Source of the DNA: DASXKD01 sp963734725
GTDB taxonomy: Bacteria; Actinomycetota; Actinomycetes; Streptosporangiales; Streptosporangiaceae
Direction of reading: 5' to 3'
DNA length: 64,000 nucleotides
Assembly (NCBI GenBank): GCA_963734725.1
Contig: CAVTIX010000020.1
Span: 310,001-374,000 of the forward strand
A program made the position numbers and the translations under genes. The notes beneath the pieces are model-generated. The model saw nothing but the letters and a program-made list of their open reading frames with translations. It was not told the origin of the DNA and made no database searches. Of this stretch, positions 1 to 8,351 are shown one piece after another. Each line of letters begins with the position of its first letter. Position 1 is the stretch's first letter.

Positions 1-496
1 CGGTCTGCTTTTGCTGGCCGCGGACCACGGTGAACGCCACGCTGTCCGCCGCGCCCGGCGCGGCCCGGCCGCCCGCGCGACCGAGCGCGATGTAGTAGAC
101 GGTCTGGTCCCGCTCGTCCTCCAGCCGCTGGGCGAGGGCGGTGATGTCGGAACTGAGCGTGGTCAGCTGCAGCACGCGCTGGTAAGCCAGGGCGCTTTGC
201 ACCGACGACGCGATGCGGATACCGCCGAGGGCCACGGCGGTCAGGGTCGGGATGGTGATCAGCAGCAGCAGCCGCGACCGCACTCGCCAGTTCTTCAGCG
301 CCCGGCGGGACGCGGGATGGGCCTGCGGTGTCGGGACGTGCCCGTTACCGTCTGCCTGCCCGGCGCCCTCGGGCCTGCTTAGGCCCAAGCCTGGCGACGC
401 CTCTGCCCCGTCTTTGCCAAACGCCGACCCGGTCCCCCCGTCGTCGCCCGCTGCCTCGGGGGCGGCGGGAGCGATATTGCTACTACGGGACTGCAC
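1..496 (-). CDS. Nitrate-sensor-like histidine kinase, N-terminal part (cut by window edge)
   Basis: This is the first 165 residues of a protein that runs off the left edge. A Gly/Ala/Pro-rich cytoplasmic tail of about 70 residues is followed by ALKNWRVRSRLLLLITIPTL, a typical first membrane segment. Next comes a stretch containing RIASSVQSALAYQRV and ALAQRLEDERDQTVYYIALG. That sequence pattern is what I know from the extracellular nitrate/nitrite-sensing (NIT-type) domain of actinobacterial sensor kinases, which usually continue into HAMP and HATPase domains. The start is GTG at 496, chosen because an in-frame stop lies just upstream and GAGAGG sits 9 bases before it. The kinase domain itself is not visible, so the kinase call rests on family architecture. 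Confidence 0.7.
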   Translation of the reverse strand, partial: MQSRSSNIAPAAPEAAGDDGGTGSAFGKDGAEASPGLGLSRPEGAGQADGNGHVPTPQAHPASRRALKNWRVRSRLLLLITIPTLTAVALGGIRIASSVQSALAYQRVLQLTTLSSDITALAQRLEDERDQTVYYIALGRAGGRAAPGAADSVAFTVVRGQQKQT

Positions 497-702
497 GCGT
501 CATGACCTCTCAGGGGGATGCCATGGGGAACTAGGGGCTAACCCTAACCGCAAAACGGCGCGCAGACAGCGATTCCCGCATCAGACGGGGGCCTTGAGGT
601 AACGGAAGTATGCCGAGCGCTCGCTGCCAGTAGGGTACTGTCTGGCGCTACGGTCCGTTCCGAAGTGTCCGCAAGTGTCCCCCATGCCCGCCAAGGAGAG
701 TT

Positions 703-1782
703 ATGAGGCTCCTCGCAGGCCCTGGCCAGGCCCGCTGGGGTGGTCGGGCGGGCCGCCCGGTGCGCTGGGCGGCGGGTGTGGCGGCCGCCGTCACAGGCCT
801 GATCCTGGTGGCCGGCTGCCAGTTCCCAGGCGCCGGATCATCGGCCGGCTCCAGCCCGACCGCGTCGGGCACCATCACCGTCGTGGCGCCTCCGGGGGTG
901 GCCGACGCTCCCCTGTATATCGGCATCAGGGACGGGCTCTTCACCCGGGCCGGCCTGACCGTCAAGGTCGTTCCCTCGTCGTCGGCGCAACAGGCGTTGT
1001 CGGCAAGGCAGGAGGTGGCCGCGCTCGGCAACGGCAGCGCCGACATCGTCTTCGCGGACTACTCCGACATGTTCTACGCCCAGGAGCTGAAGCCCTCGCC
1101 GCATCTGCTCACCGTGGCCGACGGTTACGACGCGGGGCCCGGTGTGATGGAGATCCTCACCCTGCCCGGCTCAAGCATCGTTTCGCCGAAAGACCTGGCC
1201 GGCAAGACGATCGGGACCGACCAGCCCCAGTTGATGCCCCCCACGGGCCGCGGGGGGCATCCCCGCCCTTACAGCCAGGACACCTTGGCCGCCTGGTCGG
1301 TGCTCCAGAGCGACAACGTGGACCAAGCCACGATCCACTGGGACCCCATGCCGGCCACCCAACTGCTCGACGCCCTGAAGTCCCATCAGGTGGATGCGAT
1401 TCTGGCCACCGAGCCGACCATCTACGAGGCGGAGAGCCAGCTTGGCGCGGTGCCCGTCCTCGACGCCTGCACCGGGGCGACCGCGAACCTGCCGCTGTAC
1501 GGCTACTTCACCAATAAGGCCTATGCCGACCGGAATGCCCGAGTGTTGACCGCCTTCCGGGCCGCGCTGGAGAAGGCGCAGGCCCAGGCGAGCATGGCGG
1601 CGCCGCTGCAGACCGCGCTGACCAAGAGCGCGGGCCTGAAGCCGCAGACCGCGGCCCTGGTCACCTTCGGCACCTACCCCACCACGCTGTCGCCGCCGAA
1701 CATCCAGCGCGTGGTCAACCTGTTGTTCTTCTTCAACACCCTGGGCGCCACGCTTAACGTGCCGTCCCTCGTGTTCAAATAA
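703..1782 (+). CDS. ABC transporter substrate-binding lipoprotein (NMT1/SsuA-like)
   Basis: This 359-residue protein has an N-terminal export signal ending in a lipobox (LVAGC, lipidated Cys39), so it should be anchored outside the cell membrane. The body has the periplasmic-binding fold typical of SsuA/ThiY/NMT1-type proteins that bind small organic solutes such as sulfonates, nitrate or pyrimidine precursors: ITVVAPPGVADAPLYIGI near residue 57, a QQALSARQEVAALGNGSADI stretch, and a KDLAGKTIGTD motif. AAGGAGAG lies just before the ATG. No permease or ATPase gene is adjacent, so it is an orphan here and its substrate is unknown. A perfect GC-rich inverted repeat lies inside the gene and encodes an unusual loop (MPPTGRGGHPRP) directly after the KTIGTD motif. 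Confidence 0.8.
   Translation: MRLLAGPGQARWGGRAGRPVRWAAGVAAAVTGLILVAGCQFPGAGSSAGSSPTASGTITVVAPPGVADAPLYIGIRDGLFTRAGLTVKVVPSSSAQQALSARQEVAALGNGSADIVFADYSDMFYAQELKPSPHLLTVADGYDAGPGVMEILTLPGSSIVSPKDLAGKTIGTDQPQLMPPTGRGGHPRPYSQDTLAAWSVLQSDNVDQATIHWDPMPATQLLDALKSHQVDAILATEPTIYEAESQLGAVPVLDACTGATANLPLYGYFTNKAYADRNARVLTAFRAALEKAQAQASMAAPLQTALTKSAGLKPQTAALVTFGTYPTTLSPPNIQRVVNLLFFFNTLGATLNVPSLVFK
1233..1261. repeat. 10-bp perfect inverted repeat inside the substrate-binding protein gene
   Basis: GATGCCCCCC at 1233-1242 is mirrored by GGGGGGCATC at 1252-1261 with a 9-base spacer. It is read in frame as Pro/Gly-rich residues. It resembles a small palindromic element that has entered a coding region; I saw no second copy in the window. 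Confidence 0.6.
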
Positions 1783-1784
1783 CC

Positions 1785-1800
1785 CGCGGCCGGGACCGCG
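1785..1800. terminator. Short GC hairpin between convergent genes
   Basis: CGCGG at 1785-1789 pairs with CCGCG at 1796-1800 across a 6-base loop in the 20-base gap between two convergent genes. There is no T-tract on either strand, so a terminator role is only suggested by position. Confidence 0.25.
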
Positions 1801-1802
1801 CG

Positions 1803-2951
1803 TCAGCGGGGCAGGCCCAGCTCGCGGGCGATGATCATCCGCTGCACCTCGGAGGTCCCCTCGCCGATCTCCAGCACCTTGGCGTCGCGGTAGAACCGCG
1901 CCACCGGGTACTCGTTCATGTACCCGTACCCGCCGAAGATCTGGGTCGCGTCACGCGCGTTGTCCATGGCCGCGTTGGACGCGACCAGCTTGGCGATCGA
2001 GGCCTGCTTCTTGGCCGGCTGGCCGGCCGCCAGCCGGGCCGCAGCGTCGTACCAGGCAAGGCGGGCCGTGTGCGCCCGCGCCTCCATGTCCGCCAGCTTG
2101 AACTGGATCGCCTGGTAGTGGCCAAGGCTGTGACCGAACGCCGTGCGGTCGGCGACGTGGCGAAGGCACTCGGTGACGCACCCGGCCGCCAGGCCGGTGG
2201 CCAGCGAGGCGATTGCCACTCGTCCCTCGTCCAGGGTCGCCAGGAATTGGGCGTAGCCGCGGCCGCGCTCGCCGAGCAGGTGGTCGGCGGGAACCCGGCA
2301 GCCGTCGAAGGCTAGTTCGCGGGTGTCCGACGCGGACCAGCCGACCTTGGAGTACTTGCCGCCAACGGTGACGCCGGGGGTGCCCGCGGGCACGATGATG
2401 GTGGAGATGTCGCGGTCCCCGCCGGTGCGGGCCAGCACGGTCACCAGCGACGTGATCGAGGTGCCCGCGTTGGTGATGAACGCCTTCGAGCCGTCGATGA
2501 CCCACTCCCCCGCCTCCAGCCGCGCGGTGGTCCGCATCCCGCCCGGGATGTCCGACCCGCCGCCCGGCTCGGTGAGCCCGAACGCGGCCAGCCGCTGCCC
2601 CGCGGACAGGTCAGGCAGCCAGCGGCGGCGCTGCTCTTCGCTGCCGAACCGGTACACCGGCATGGCGCCCAGCGCCACGGCCGCCTCCAGCGTGATCGCC
2701 ACCGACGAGTCGACCCTGGCCAGTTCCTCGATGGCAAGGCAGAGGGCGAAGATGTCGCCGCCCATCCCGCCGTATTCCTCGGGGAACGGCAGCCCGAACA
2801 GGCCGAGCTTGCCCATCTTGGCCACGATGTCGTAGGGGAACTCGCATCGCTCGTAGTAGTCAGCGATCACCGGCGCCACCACCTCGCGGGCGAACTCGGC
2901 GACGGTCGCGCGCAGCTCCTCATGCTCGTCGGTGAGCTGGTAACCGATCAT
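1803..2951 (-). CDS. Acyl-CoA dehydrogenase
   Basis: This 382-residue protein is of normal length for the flavin-dependent acyl-CoA dehydrogenase family, which oxidises acyl-CoA thioesters to 2-enoyl-CoA and passes electrons to ETF. The N-terminal helical domain holds FPEEYGGMGGD. The middle has the FAD-binding AAFGLTEPGGGSD and the WVIDGSKAFITNAG segment. The C-terminal domain has DATQIFGGYGYMNEYPVARFYRDAK and then IGEGTSE, where Glu364 occupies the usual catalytic-base position. The gene stands alone, so the chain length or branched substrate cannot be told. The ATG at 2951 fits the family's usual N-terminus. Confidence 0.9.
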   Translation of the reverse strand: MIGYQLTDEHEELRATVAEFAREVVAPVIADYYERCEFPYDIVAKMGKLGLFGLPFPEEYGGMGGDIFALCLAIEELARVDSSVAITLEAAVALGAMPVYRFGSEEQRRRWLPDLSAGQRLAAFGLTEPGGGSDIPGGMRTTARLEAGEWVIDGSKAFITNAGTSITSLVTVLARTGGDRDISTIIVPAGTPGVTVGGKYSKVGWSASDTRELAFDGCRVPADHLLGERGRGYAQFLATLDEGRVAIASLATGLAAGCVTECLRHVADRTAFGHSLGHYQAIQFKLADMEARAHTARLAWYDAAARLAAGQPAKKQASIAKLVASNAAMDNARDATQIFGGYGYMNEYPVARFYRDAKVLEIGEGTSEVQRMIIARELGLPR

Positions 2952-3138
2952 GGCTGGTCTCCTTGCAGGGTCTTTGCGAGCCCGTCAGCGCCCGCTGCCC
3001 GGTCCAGCGCTGGGCGGGTGTGCCTGCGATGCTACTGGCCGCGCCCGCCCCCGCCGGCCGTGCACGGACGTGCCGCTAGCCGCGTTACGCTCGGTTAGAC
3101 GACCCCGGCATACCGGCCTCGCGGTCCTGGAGGACGCC

Positions 3139-3681
3139 ATGGCGACACTGACCTGTCCGGGCTGCGGCGCCGCCGTGAGCCACGACGACCTGATCTGCTT
3201 CACCTGCGGCACCAACCTGCCCCGGCGCGGCCCGGTGGAGGAGGAGGCCGCGCCGCCTACGGTGATGCAGGAATATCTGCGCCCCGAGGCGGCGGCCGCG
3301 CCCGGGAAGGCGCCGGCCACCGGGCCCATCTCACCGGTGGTCCTGCGGCTGGCTTTCCCGGCCGGCAACGTGGATGTGCCCGCCGGGACGTCGCTCGTGC
3401 TCGGGCGGGACCCCGCCGAGTCGCTGGTGGCGGCGGCGTTCGCCGCGTACGAGAACGTGTCCAGACGGCACGCCACGATCACCGTCAGCGACACCGGGCA
3501 GGCGACGATCCGGGACGAGTACTCCACCAACGGCACCTTCGTCAACGACGACCGGGTGCTGCCCGGCACCGACGTGCGCATCGCCGACGGAGACCGGGTG
3601 CGGCTGGCCGCCGACGTGGCGGCAGACGTCTCGCTGCCCCGGCAGGGCTTCAGCTCGAACGGCCACCCCAGCACCAGCTGA
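3139..3681 (+). CDS. FHA-domain protein with N-terminal zinc ribbon
   Basis: This 180-residue protein starts with a compact zinc-ribbon-like motif (Cys6-x2-Cys9 and Cys20-x2-Cys23), then a variable linker, then a forkhead-associated domain from about residue 67. The FHA signature residues are present: GRDP (89-92), NVSRRHA (107-113) and STNGTFVN (129-136). FHA domains bind phosphothreonine peptides, so a partner Ser/Thr kinase is expected but none is adjacent. The ATG at 3139 follows CTGGAGGA at good spacing; the frame is open further upstream but that stretch looks non-coding. Confidence 0.85.
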   Translation: MATLTCPGCGAAVSHDDLICFTCGTNLPRRGPVEEEAAPPTVMQEYLRPEAAAAPGKAPATGPISPVVLRLAFPAGNVDVPAGTSLVLGRDPAESLVAAAFAAYENVSRRHATITVSDTGQATIRDEYSTNGTFVNDDRVLPGTDVRIADGDRVRLAADVAADVSLPRQGFSSNGHPSTS

Positions 3682-3790
3682 CCCGCGCTGCCCGCTCCGC
3701 GCACTTCGTCCCGATTAGGACTGGCCCGGACCTGGCCTGCCGTGAGAACATCCCGGCAGCGATCATTTGGGACCGTCCAAGGAGGCGGCT

Positions 3791-5263
3791 GTGGCGACAA
3801 CGGAGCAGACAGAGACCACCGCAGGATTGCGGCGCAACGCGATCGGCCTGCGCGAGGTCACGTTCCAGAGCATCACCGACATGGCACCCGGCGCGGCCAT
3901 CGCCGCGTCGATTCCCGCCGGGGTCGCCTTCGCGGCAGGATCCCTGCCGCTCGCCGTCGTCTTCGCGCTGATCGCGTGCCTTTTCTGCGCCTGGAGCATC
4001 GGGCAGCTGGCGCGCGAGATGCCGTCCGCGGGGTCGCTGGCCACCTACGCCGCCCGCGGCTTGCACCCGTCGGTCGGGTTCCTGGTGGCCTGGGGATACG
4101 TGCTGGTCGGGTTCCTGATCCCGCCGCTGGTGCTGCTCCAGCTCGGGTTCACCACGGCCGGGACGCTGAACGCCGAGATCTCCGGTTACCCGGCGAACTT
4201 GTGGTGGCCGTGGTCGCTGCTCGGCGCGGTGATCGTGCTAGCCGCCGGGTTCTACGGGATCCGGACCTCGGCGCGGCTGGGCACCATCCTCGGCGTGTTC
4301 GAGATCGGCGTCTTCGTGGTGCTCGCGATCTTCCTGCTGTTCCACGCCGGGAGCAACAACACCCTCAGCGTGTTCACCACCAAGTACACGCCCCCCACCT
4401 ACCACGGTCTCGTCGGGGTGATCGGCGGATCCGTCTACACGATCCTTGCGTTCGGCGGGTTCGAGGGGGCGGCGCCGCTGGCCGAGGAGGCCAGGAACCC
4501 GCGCCGGATAATCCCCCGCGCGATCATGCTGGCCACCCTGCTCATCGGGGCGCTGTACGTGTTCACCACCTACGCGGTGGACGTCGCCTACGGGCCGGCC
4601 AAGTTCGGCACGTTCAGCACCGCCGGGCCTAACTCCTGGGAGGGCCTGGCCCGCTCGCTCTACGGCCTGTTCTGGTTCTTCGTGTTCCTGGCCATCGTCA
4701 ACTCCACGATCGCCAACGCGAACGCCGGGGTGAACGTGTCGTCGCGGACCGCATACGCGATGGGCCGGATCGGCGCCTTCCCGCGCTTCCTGGCCCAGGT
4801 GCACCCCAAGCATCGCTCCCCGGTCACGGCCATCGTCACCGGTTTCGTTATCACCTGCGCGGTGACCCTGGGCCTGGGCCTGGGCTACGACCCGATCACC
4901 GCGTTCATCATGGTGGCCACCGGGCTGGTGATCGTCCTGGTCGCGATCTACATCCTGATGAACGCGGCGTGCATCGGCTTCTTCGCCCGGCCCGGGCGCA
5001 ACTTCAACGTGGTGTCGCACCTGGTTATCCCCATACTCGGCATCGCCGTCTTCGTGCCCGCGTGGCTCACCTCGGCGGGCCTGAGGGTGTTCTCGTTCGT
5101 GGCCCCGCTGTCCGCCCCGTACTCCTACATGGGCCCCGGCGTGGGCGGCTTCATGCTCGTCGGCGTGATCTACCTGATCTGGCTGTACCAGCGCCACCCG
5201 CAGCGGGTCGTCGAGGTCGGGCTGGTGCACCTGGACCCGCTGGAGGAGTACCCAGGTGAGTGA
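3791..5263 (+). CDS. APC-family amino acid/amine permease
   Basis: This 490-residue integral membrane protein has about 12 hydrophobic segments and the typical start of the amino acid-polyamine-organocation family (GLREVTFQSITDMAPGAAIA). GFEGAAPLAEEARNPRR in the middle is the conserved segment after helix 6 in this family. Start choice: AAGGAGG lies 5 bases before GTG 3791; an upstream in-frame TTG at 3767 has no such site. Its stop overlaps the start of the acetamidase gene by 8 bases, so the two are co-translated and the permease probably imports the amide or amine that the next enzyme handles. The exact substrate is unknown. Confidence 0.85.
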   Translation: MATTEQTETTAGLRRNAIGLREVTFQSITDMAPGAAIAASIPAGVAFAAGSLPLAVVFALIACLFCAWSIGQLAREMPSAGSLATYAARGLHPSVGFLVAWGYVLVGFLIPPLVLLQLGFTTAGTLNAEISGYPANLWWPWSLLGAVIVLAAGFYGIRTSARLGTILGVFEIGVFVVLAIFLLFHAGSNNTLSVFTTKYTPPTYHGLVGVIGGSVYTILAFGGFEGAAPLAEEARNPRRIIPRAIMLATLLIGALYVFTTYAVDVAYGPAKFGTFSTAGPNSWEGLARSLYGLFWFFVFLAIVNSTIANANAGVNVSSRTAYAMGRIGAFPRFLAQVHPKHRSPVTAIVTGFVITCAVTLGLGLGYDPITAFIMVATGLVIVLVAIYILMNAACIGFFARPGRNFNVVSHLVIPILGIAVFVPAWLTSAGLRVFSFVAPLSAPYSYMGPGVGGFMLVGVIYLIWLYQRHPQRVVEVGLVHLDPLEEYPGE

Positions 5264-6290
5264 CCCCGAGGTCATCAAGTTCCGGCCGGACCCCAGCCAG
5301 TACGCCTGGACGTTCGGCGGGGCGGCGCCGGTGGCCCGGGTCAAGCCACCGGTGATCCTGGAGGTGTTCACCGAGGACTGCTTCGCTGGCAAGGTCCGCA
5401 GCGAGAACGACCTGGTGTCGCAGGTCTGCGAGTTCCCGTACCTGAACCCGCAGACCGGCCCGTTCTATGTCGAGGGCGCCGAGCCCGGAGACACGCTCGC
5501 CGTGCATTTCATCTCGATCGAGCCCGCGAGGGACTGGGGCGCCTCTACCACGGTCCCGTTCTTCGGCGCGCTGACCGGCACCCACGCCACCGCCTTGCTG
5601 CACGACCCACTGCCCGAGCTGGTCTGGATGTGGCAGCTGGACCGGAGCGCGGGCACCTGCCGGTTCACCGCCCGGCGCGGAGACTTCGCGGTGGACCTGC
5701 CGCTGAACCCGATGCACGGCACCGTGGGCGTCGCGCCCGCCAACCTGGAAGTGCGCAGCGCCTTGGTCCCCGACGCGTTCGGCGGCAACATGGATACCCC
5801 GGAGATGCGCGCCGGGGTGACCTGTTATCTCGGCGTCAACGTGGAGGGCGCGCTGTTCTCCCTGGGAGACGGGCATGCCCGGCAGGGCGAAGGCGAGACC
5901 TGCGGGGTGGCGGTGGAGACCGCGATGAACACCGTCCTCGCCGTGGACCTGATCAAGGGCAAGCCGTGCCCCTGGCCGCGGCTGGAGTCCGCGGCGCACA
6001 TCATGACCGCTGGCTCGGCGCGCCCGCTGGAGGACGCGTTCCGCATCGCCCAGCTCGACCTGGTCCAGTGGCTGGGCGCCGACTACGGGCTCGACCCGCT
6101 GGACGCCTACCAGCTGGTCACCCAGGCCGTCGAGTCGCCGCTGGCCAACGTCTGCGACCCGAACTACACCAGCATCGCCAAGATCGCCAAGGGCTACCTG
6201 CCGGCGGCCGGCCCGATGAACGGGGCGCACGCAAGGCTCACCGCGATCGCGGCAAGCTACCGCGGGTACGAAGCCGGCGCGGTGGATTGA
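5256..6290 (+). CDS. Acetamidase/formamidase family amidohydrolase
   Basis: This 344-residue protein belongs to the FmdA/AmdA family, which hydrolyses short aliphatic amides to carboxylate and ammonia. Visible family marks are an N-terminal DCFAGKV segment, PLNPMHGTVGVAP, the GGNMDTPEMRAGVTCYLGV stretch and the metal-site-like GDGHARQGEGE. The GTG start at 5256 lies inside the 3' end of the permease gene (8-base overlap), which signals translational coupling. Together they look like an amide uptake and hydrolysis unit giving carbon and ammonia. Family members differ in substrate (formamide, acetamide, longer amides), so specificity is open. Confidence 0.85.
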   Translation: MSDPEVIKFRPDPSQYAWTFGGAAPVARVKPPVILEVFTEDCFAGKVRSENDLVSQVCEFPYLNPQTGPFYVEGAEPGDTLAVHFISIEPARDWGASTTVPFFGALTGTHATALLHDPLPELVWMWQLDRSAGTCRFTARRGDFAVDLPLNPMHGTVGVAPANLEVRSALVPDAFGGNMDTPEMRAGVTCYLGVNVEGALFSLGDGHARQGEGETCGVAVETAMNTVLAVDLIKGKPCPWPRLESAAHIMTAGSARPLEDAFRIAQLDLVQWLGADYGLDPLDAYQLVTQAVESPLANVCDPNYTSIAKIAKGYLPAAGPMNGAHARLTAIAASYRGYEAGAVD

Positions 6291-6449
6291 GGAAGGGGGA
6301 TCAGAAAAGGGCTCGGCGCGGGGAAGTCTTGACCGCGGCGCCGCCTGCGGCCCGCACGCTGAGGCTGGCTGCGGGTAGCCTTCACCGCCCGGCGGCCATC
6401 GCTGGCACGCCCGGCGGTTCGCTGCGCGGCCCGAGCAGCGCGGGCAGCG

Positions 6450-6750
6450 TCAGGCTGCACACTCCCGGCAGATCGCCTGACCGTCCCGGTCCTCGGCGAG
6501 CTGGCTGCGGTGGTGCACAAGGAAGCAACGTGAGCAGGTGAACTCGTCTGCCTGCCGGGGAATCACCCGGAAGGACAGCTCCTCGTTCGACAGGTCAGCG
6601 CCAGGTAGTTCCAGCGACTCGGCGACATCATCCGGGTCGATATCAATCGTGCTCGACGACTTGTCAAGCCTGGCGAGCCTGGAGCTCCTGCAAGCTGTCC
6701 TCAGTCAGCTCATCATCGGTCTTCCGTGGGCTGTCATAGTCCGTTGCCAT
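6450..6750 (-). pseudogene. DUF4193 family zinc protein, one-base frameshift
   Basis: Translated across one extra base near 6672-6673, this gives 99 residues typical of the actinobacterial DUF4193 family. The start is MATDYDSPRKTDDELTEDS, the middle has LELPGADLSNEELSFRV, and the end has two zinc-knuckle pairs, Cys72-x2-Cys75 and Cys94-x2-Cys97. As read, the first frame stops at codon 29 (TGA after CAG GCT), and the second frame carries the rest. The total length of 301 bases is 3n+1, consistent with a single insertion. The function of the family is unknown. From memory, in related genomes it sits near hemH and an IMPase gene, as here, which supports the identity. Confidence 0.8.
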
Positions 6751-6802
6751 GTGGGTCCTACACCCCCTCGATCGTCCTGCGCCTTGCGTGTAACGCTTGA
6801 CG

Positions 6803-6938
6803 CCCCCTCGTTGTGCCCGATTCAGGCGGGGAATTCTGTCATGTCACGTAACCGGGCACACGTAAGCCACGACTCTGGCGAGTCGTGTTGCGCCCCGGGG
6901 AGCGCAAACCGCCGGGGAACGTCAGCACAACGAGGGGG
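6803..6938. repeat. Nested inverted repeats in the DUF4193/pseudokinase divergent region
   Basis: A perfect 14-bp inverted repeat has arms at 6803-6816 (CCCCCTCGTTGTGC) and 6925-6938. Nested inside is a perfect 8-bp hairpin, CACGACTC (6868-6875) with GAGTCGTG (6880-6887) and a 4-base loop. No T-tract follows, so it does not look like a plain terminator. It lies in the 311-base divergent gap that must hold both promoters. It could be a regulator-binding array or a small mobile palindromic unit. Confidence 0.65.
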
Positions 6939-6981
6939 AAACGCTGCGCTGCCATTCACCCCGATCATCAACTTCCCCTGA

Positions 6982-7003
6982 TGGCGGGTGTTGAAGCCCG
7001 CCA
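6982..7003 (+). other. Hairpin in the 5' leader of the kinase-like gene
   Basis: TGGCGGG at 6982-6988 pairs perfectly with CCCGCCA at 6997-7003 across an 8-base loop, about 58 bases before the ATG at 7062. It could shape the leader RNA; function is unknown. Confidence 0.4.
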
Positions 7004-7061
7004 AGTGCGTAGGGTACAAACCGCTACCCACGCAAACATCCGCAATACGGGAAGACGCAGG

Positions 7062-8351
7062 ATGCCCAACGTCACTCCCTTGCGGCCCGGCGATCCCCGG
7101 CGCGTCGGCCGCTACCGGCTTACCGGCCGGGTGGATGACTTCGCCGGGGGGGACGTGCCGCAGCGGGATGTCTTCCTGGCCCAGCGGGTGGATGGCGTGG
7201 CGGTGATGGCCGCGTTCCTGGGCATGGCCCGGGCCGGCGCGGCCGCCAGAGACCGGTTCGTCGCGGAAGCGCGGGTGGCGGGCAACATCCCCCCGTTCTG
7301 CGTGGCCCGCGTTCTCGATGCCGGCGTCGAGGACAGCCGACCCTACCTGATCACCGAGTACGTCCCCGGCCCATCGCTGGAGGAACTCGTCGCCGCCGAG
7401 GCCCCGCTGCCCGGCGCGGCGGTCCGGGCGCTGGCTATCGGGTGCGCCACCGGAATCGCCTCCATCCATCAGGCCGGTCTGGTGCACGGGCAGTTCGGCC
7501 CGGATCTGGTGGTGCTCGGCCGGGACGGCCCCCGGGTGGTGCACTTCAGCACCACACCGCCCTACGGGCCCGCAACCCCGGCCGCCGACATCCTGGCCTG
7601 GGCGCACACCATCGTCTTCGCGGCCGCCGGGCACAGGCTGGCCAGCGCCGATGACCTCGGCGCGCTTCCGGCTGACCTGCGCCCGGTGGCGCAGGGTTGC
7701 TTGAGCCCGGATCCCGTGGCTCGTCCGCACGCCCGTGCCCTGCTCACCGAGCTGCTGAGCGGGGCGGACCTGTCTGCGGGGCTACTGGCCGAAGGCGCCC
7801 GGCGGTCCCGGGCGGCCGGGCGGGCGCCGATACCCGCCGCGGTCCAGGCCGGGCACCCACCCGGGCGGGGCCGCTCCCGCACGCTGGCCTGGGGCGCCGC
7901 CTGCGTCGGCTGCGTGCTGGCGATCGTGGCCGCCGTTGTGTTCATCACCGGGCATCACCCCGGCACTGGCACCCCGGCGCCGACGCCGGACCCAGCCGCG
8001 AGCGGCCCGGTCGCCGCGGCAGACGTGCCCATCCCCCAGCAGGTCAGCGGCACCTGGACGGGCACCATCCACCAGACGAACCCGGTGCTCAACGTCGCCG
8101 TCCGGCTGTCCCTGCCGGGCGGAAGCGAGCACGGCACCCTTTCCTATTCGCAGCTCGGCTGCACCGGGCGGCTCGGCCTCACCTCGGCCAAGCACGCGCT
8201 GCTGACCTTCCGCCTGAAAATCACCTCGGGGCGGAACAACTGCGCCCCCGGGGTGGTCCGGCTGGCGCTGCACCCCGGCGGCACGATGACGTTCACGTTC
8301 GTACGGCGCGGCGGCAACAGCCCGGCCGGCACCCTGACCCGCCAGGGCTAA
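7062..8351 (+). CDS. Ser/Thr kinase-like membrane protein lacking catalytic residues (pseudokinase)
   Basis: This 429-residue protein has an N-terminal region of about 240 residues with a protein-kinase-like layout (VGRYRLTGRVDD, then YLITEYVPGPSLEELV, then SLSPDP-like helical C-lobe text). A single membrane segment at about 275-297 and an extracytoplasmic domain of about 125 residues follow. The active site is gone: VAVM (46-49) replaces the lysine strand, LVHGQFGPDLVVL (140-152) replaces the HRD loop, and VVHFS (159-163) replaces DFG. It is therefore likely a non-catalytic sensor or scaffold. The outer domain (VSGTWTGTIHQTNPVLNV) resembles small beta-rich domains seen on actinobacterial kinases. 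Its TAA overlaps the stop of the convergent IMPase gene. Confidence 0.75.
   Translation: MPNVTPLRPGDPRRVGRYRLTGRVDDFAGGDVPQRDVFLAQRVDGVAVMAAFLGMARAGAAARDRFVAEARVAGNIPPFCVARVLDAGVEDSRPYLITEYVPGPSLEELVAAEAPLPGAAVRALAIGCATGIASIHQAGLVHGQFGPDLVVLGRDGPRVVHFSTTPPYGPATPAADILAWAHTIVFAAAGHRLASADDLGALPADLRPVAQGCLSPDPVARPHARALLTELLSGADLSAGLLAEGARRSRAAGRAPIPAAVQAGHPPGRGRSRTLAWGAACVGCVLAIVAAVVFITGHHPGTGTPAPTPDPAASGPVAAADVPIPQQVSGTWTGTIHQTNPVLNVAVRLSLPGGSEHGTLSYSQLGCTGRLGLTSAKHALLTFRLKITSGRNNCAPGVVRLALHPGGTMTFTFVRRGGNSPAGTLTRQG

Noticed and set aside
4238..6230. Long minus-strand frames over the permease and acetamidase genes
   Set aside because: No domain is readable and both opposite-strand genes have full family motifs.
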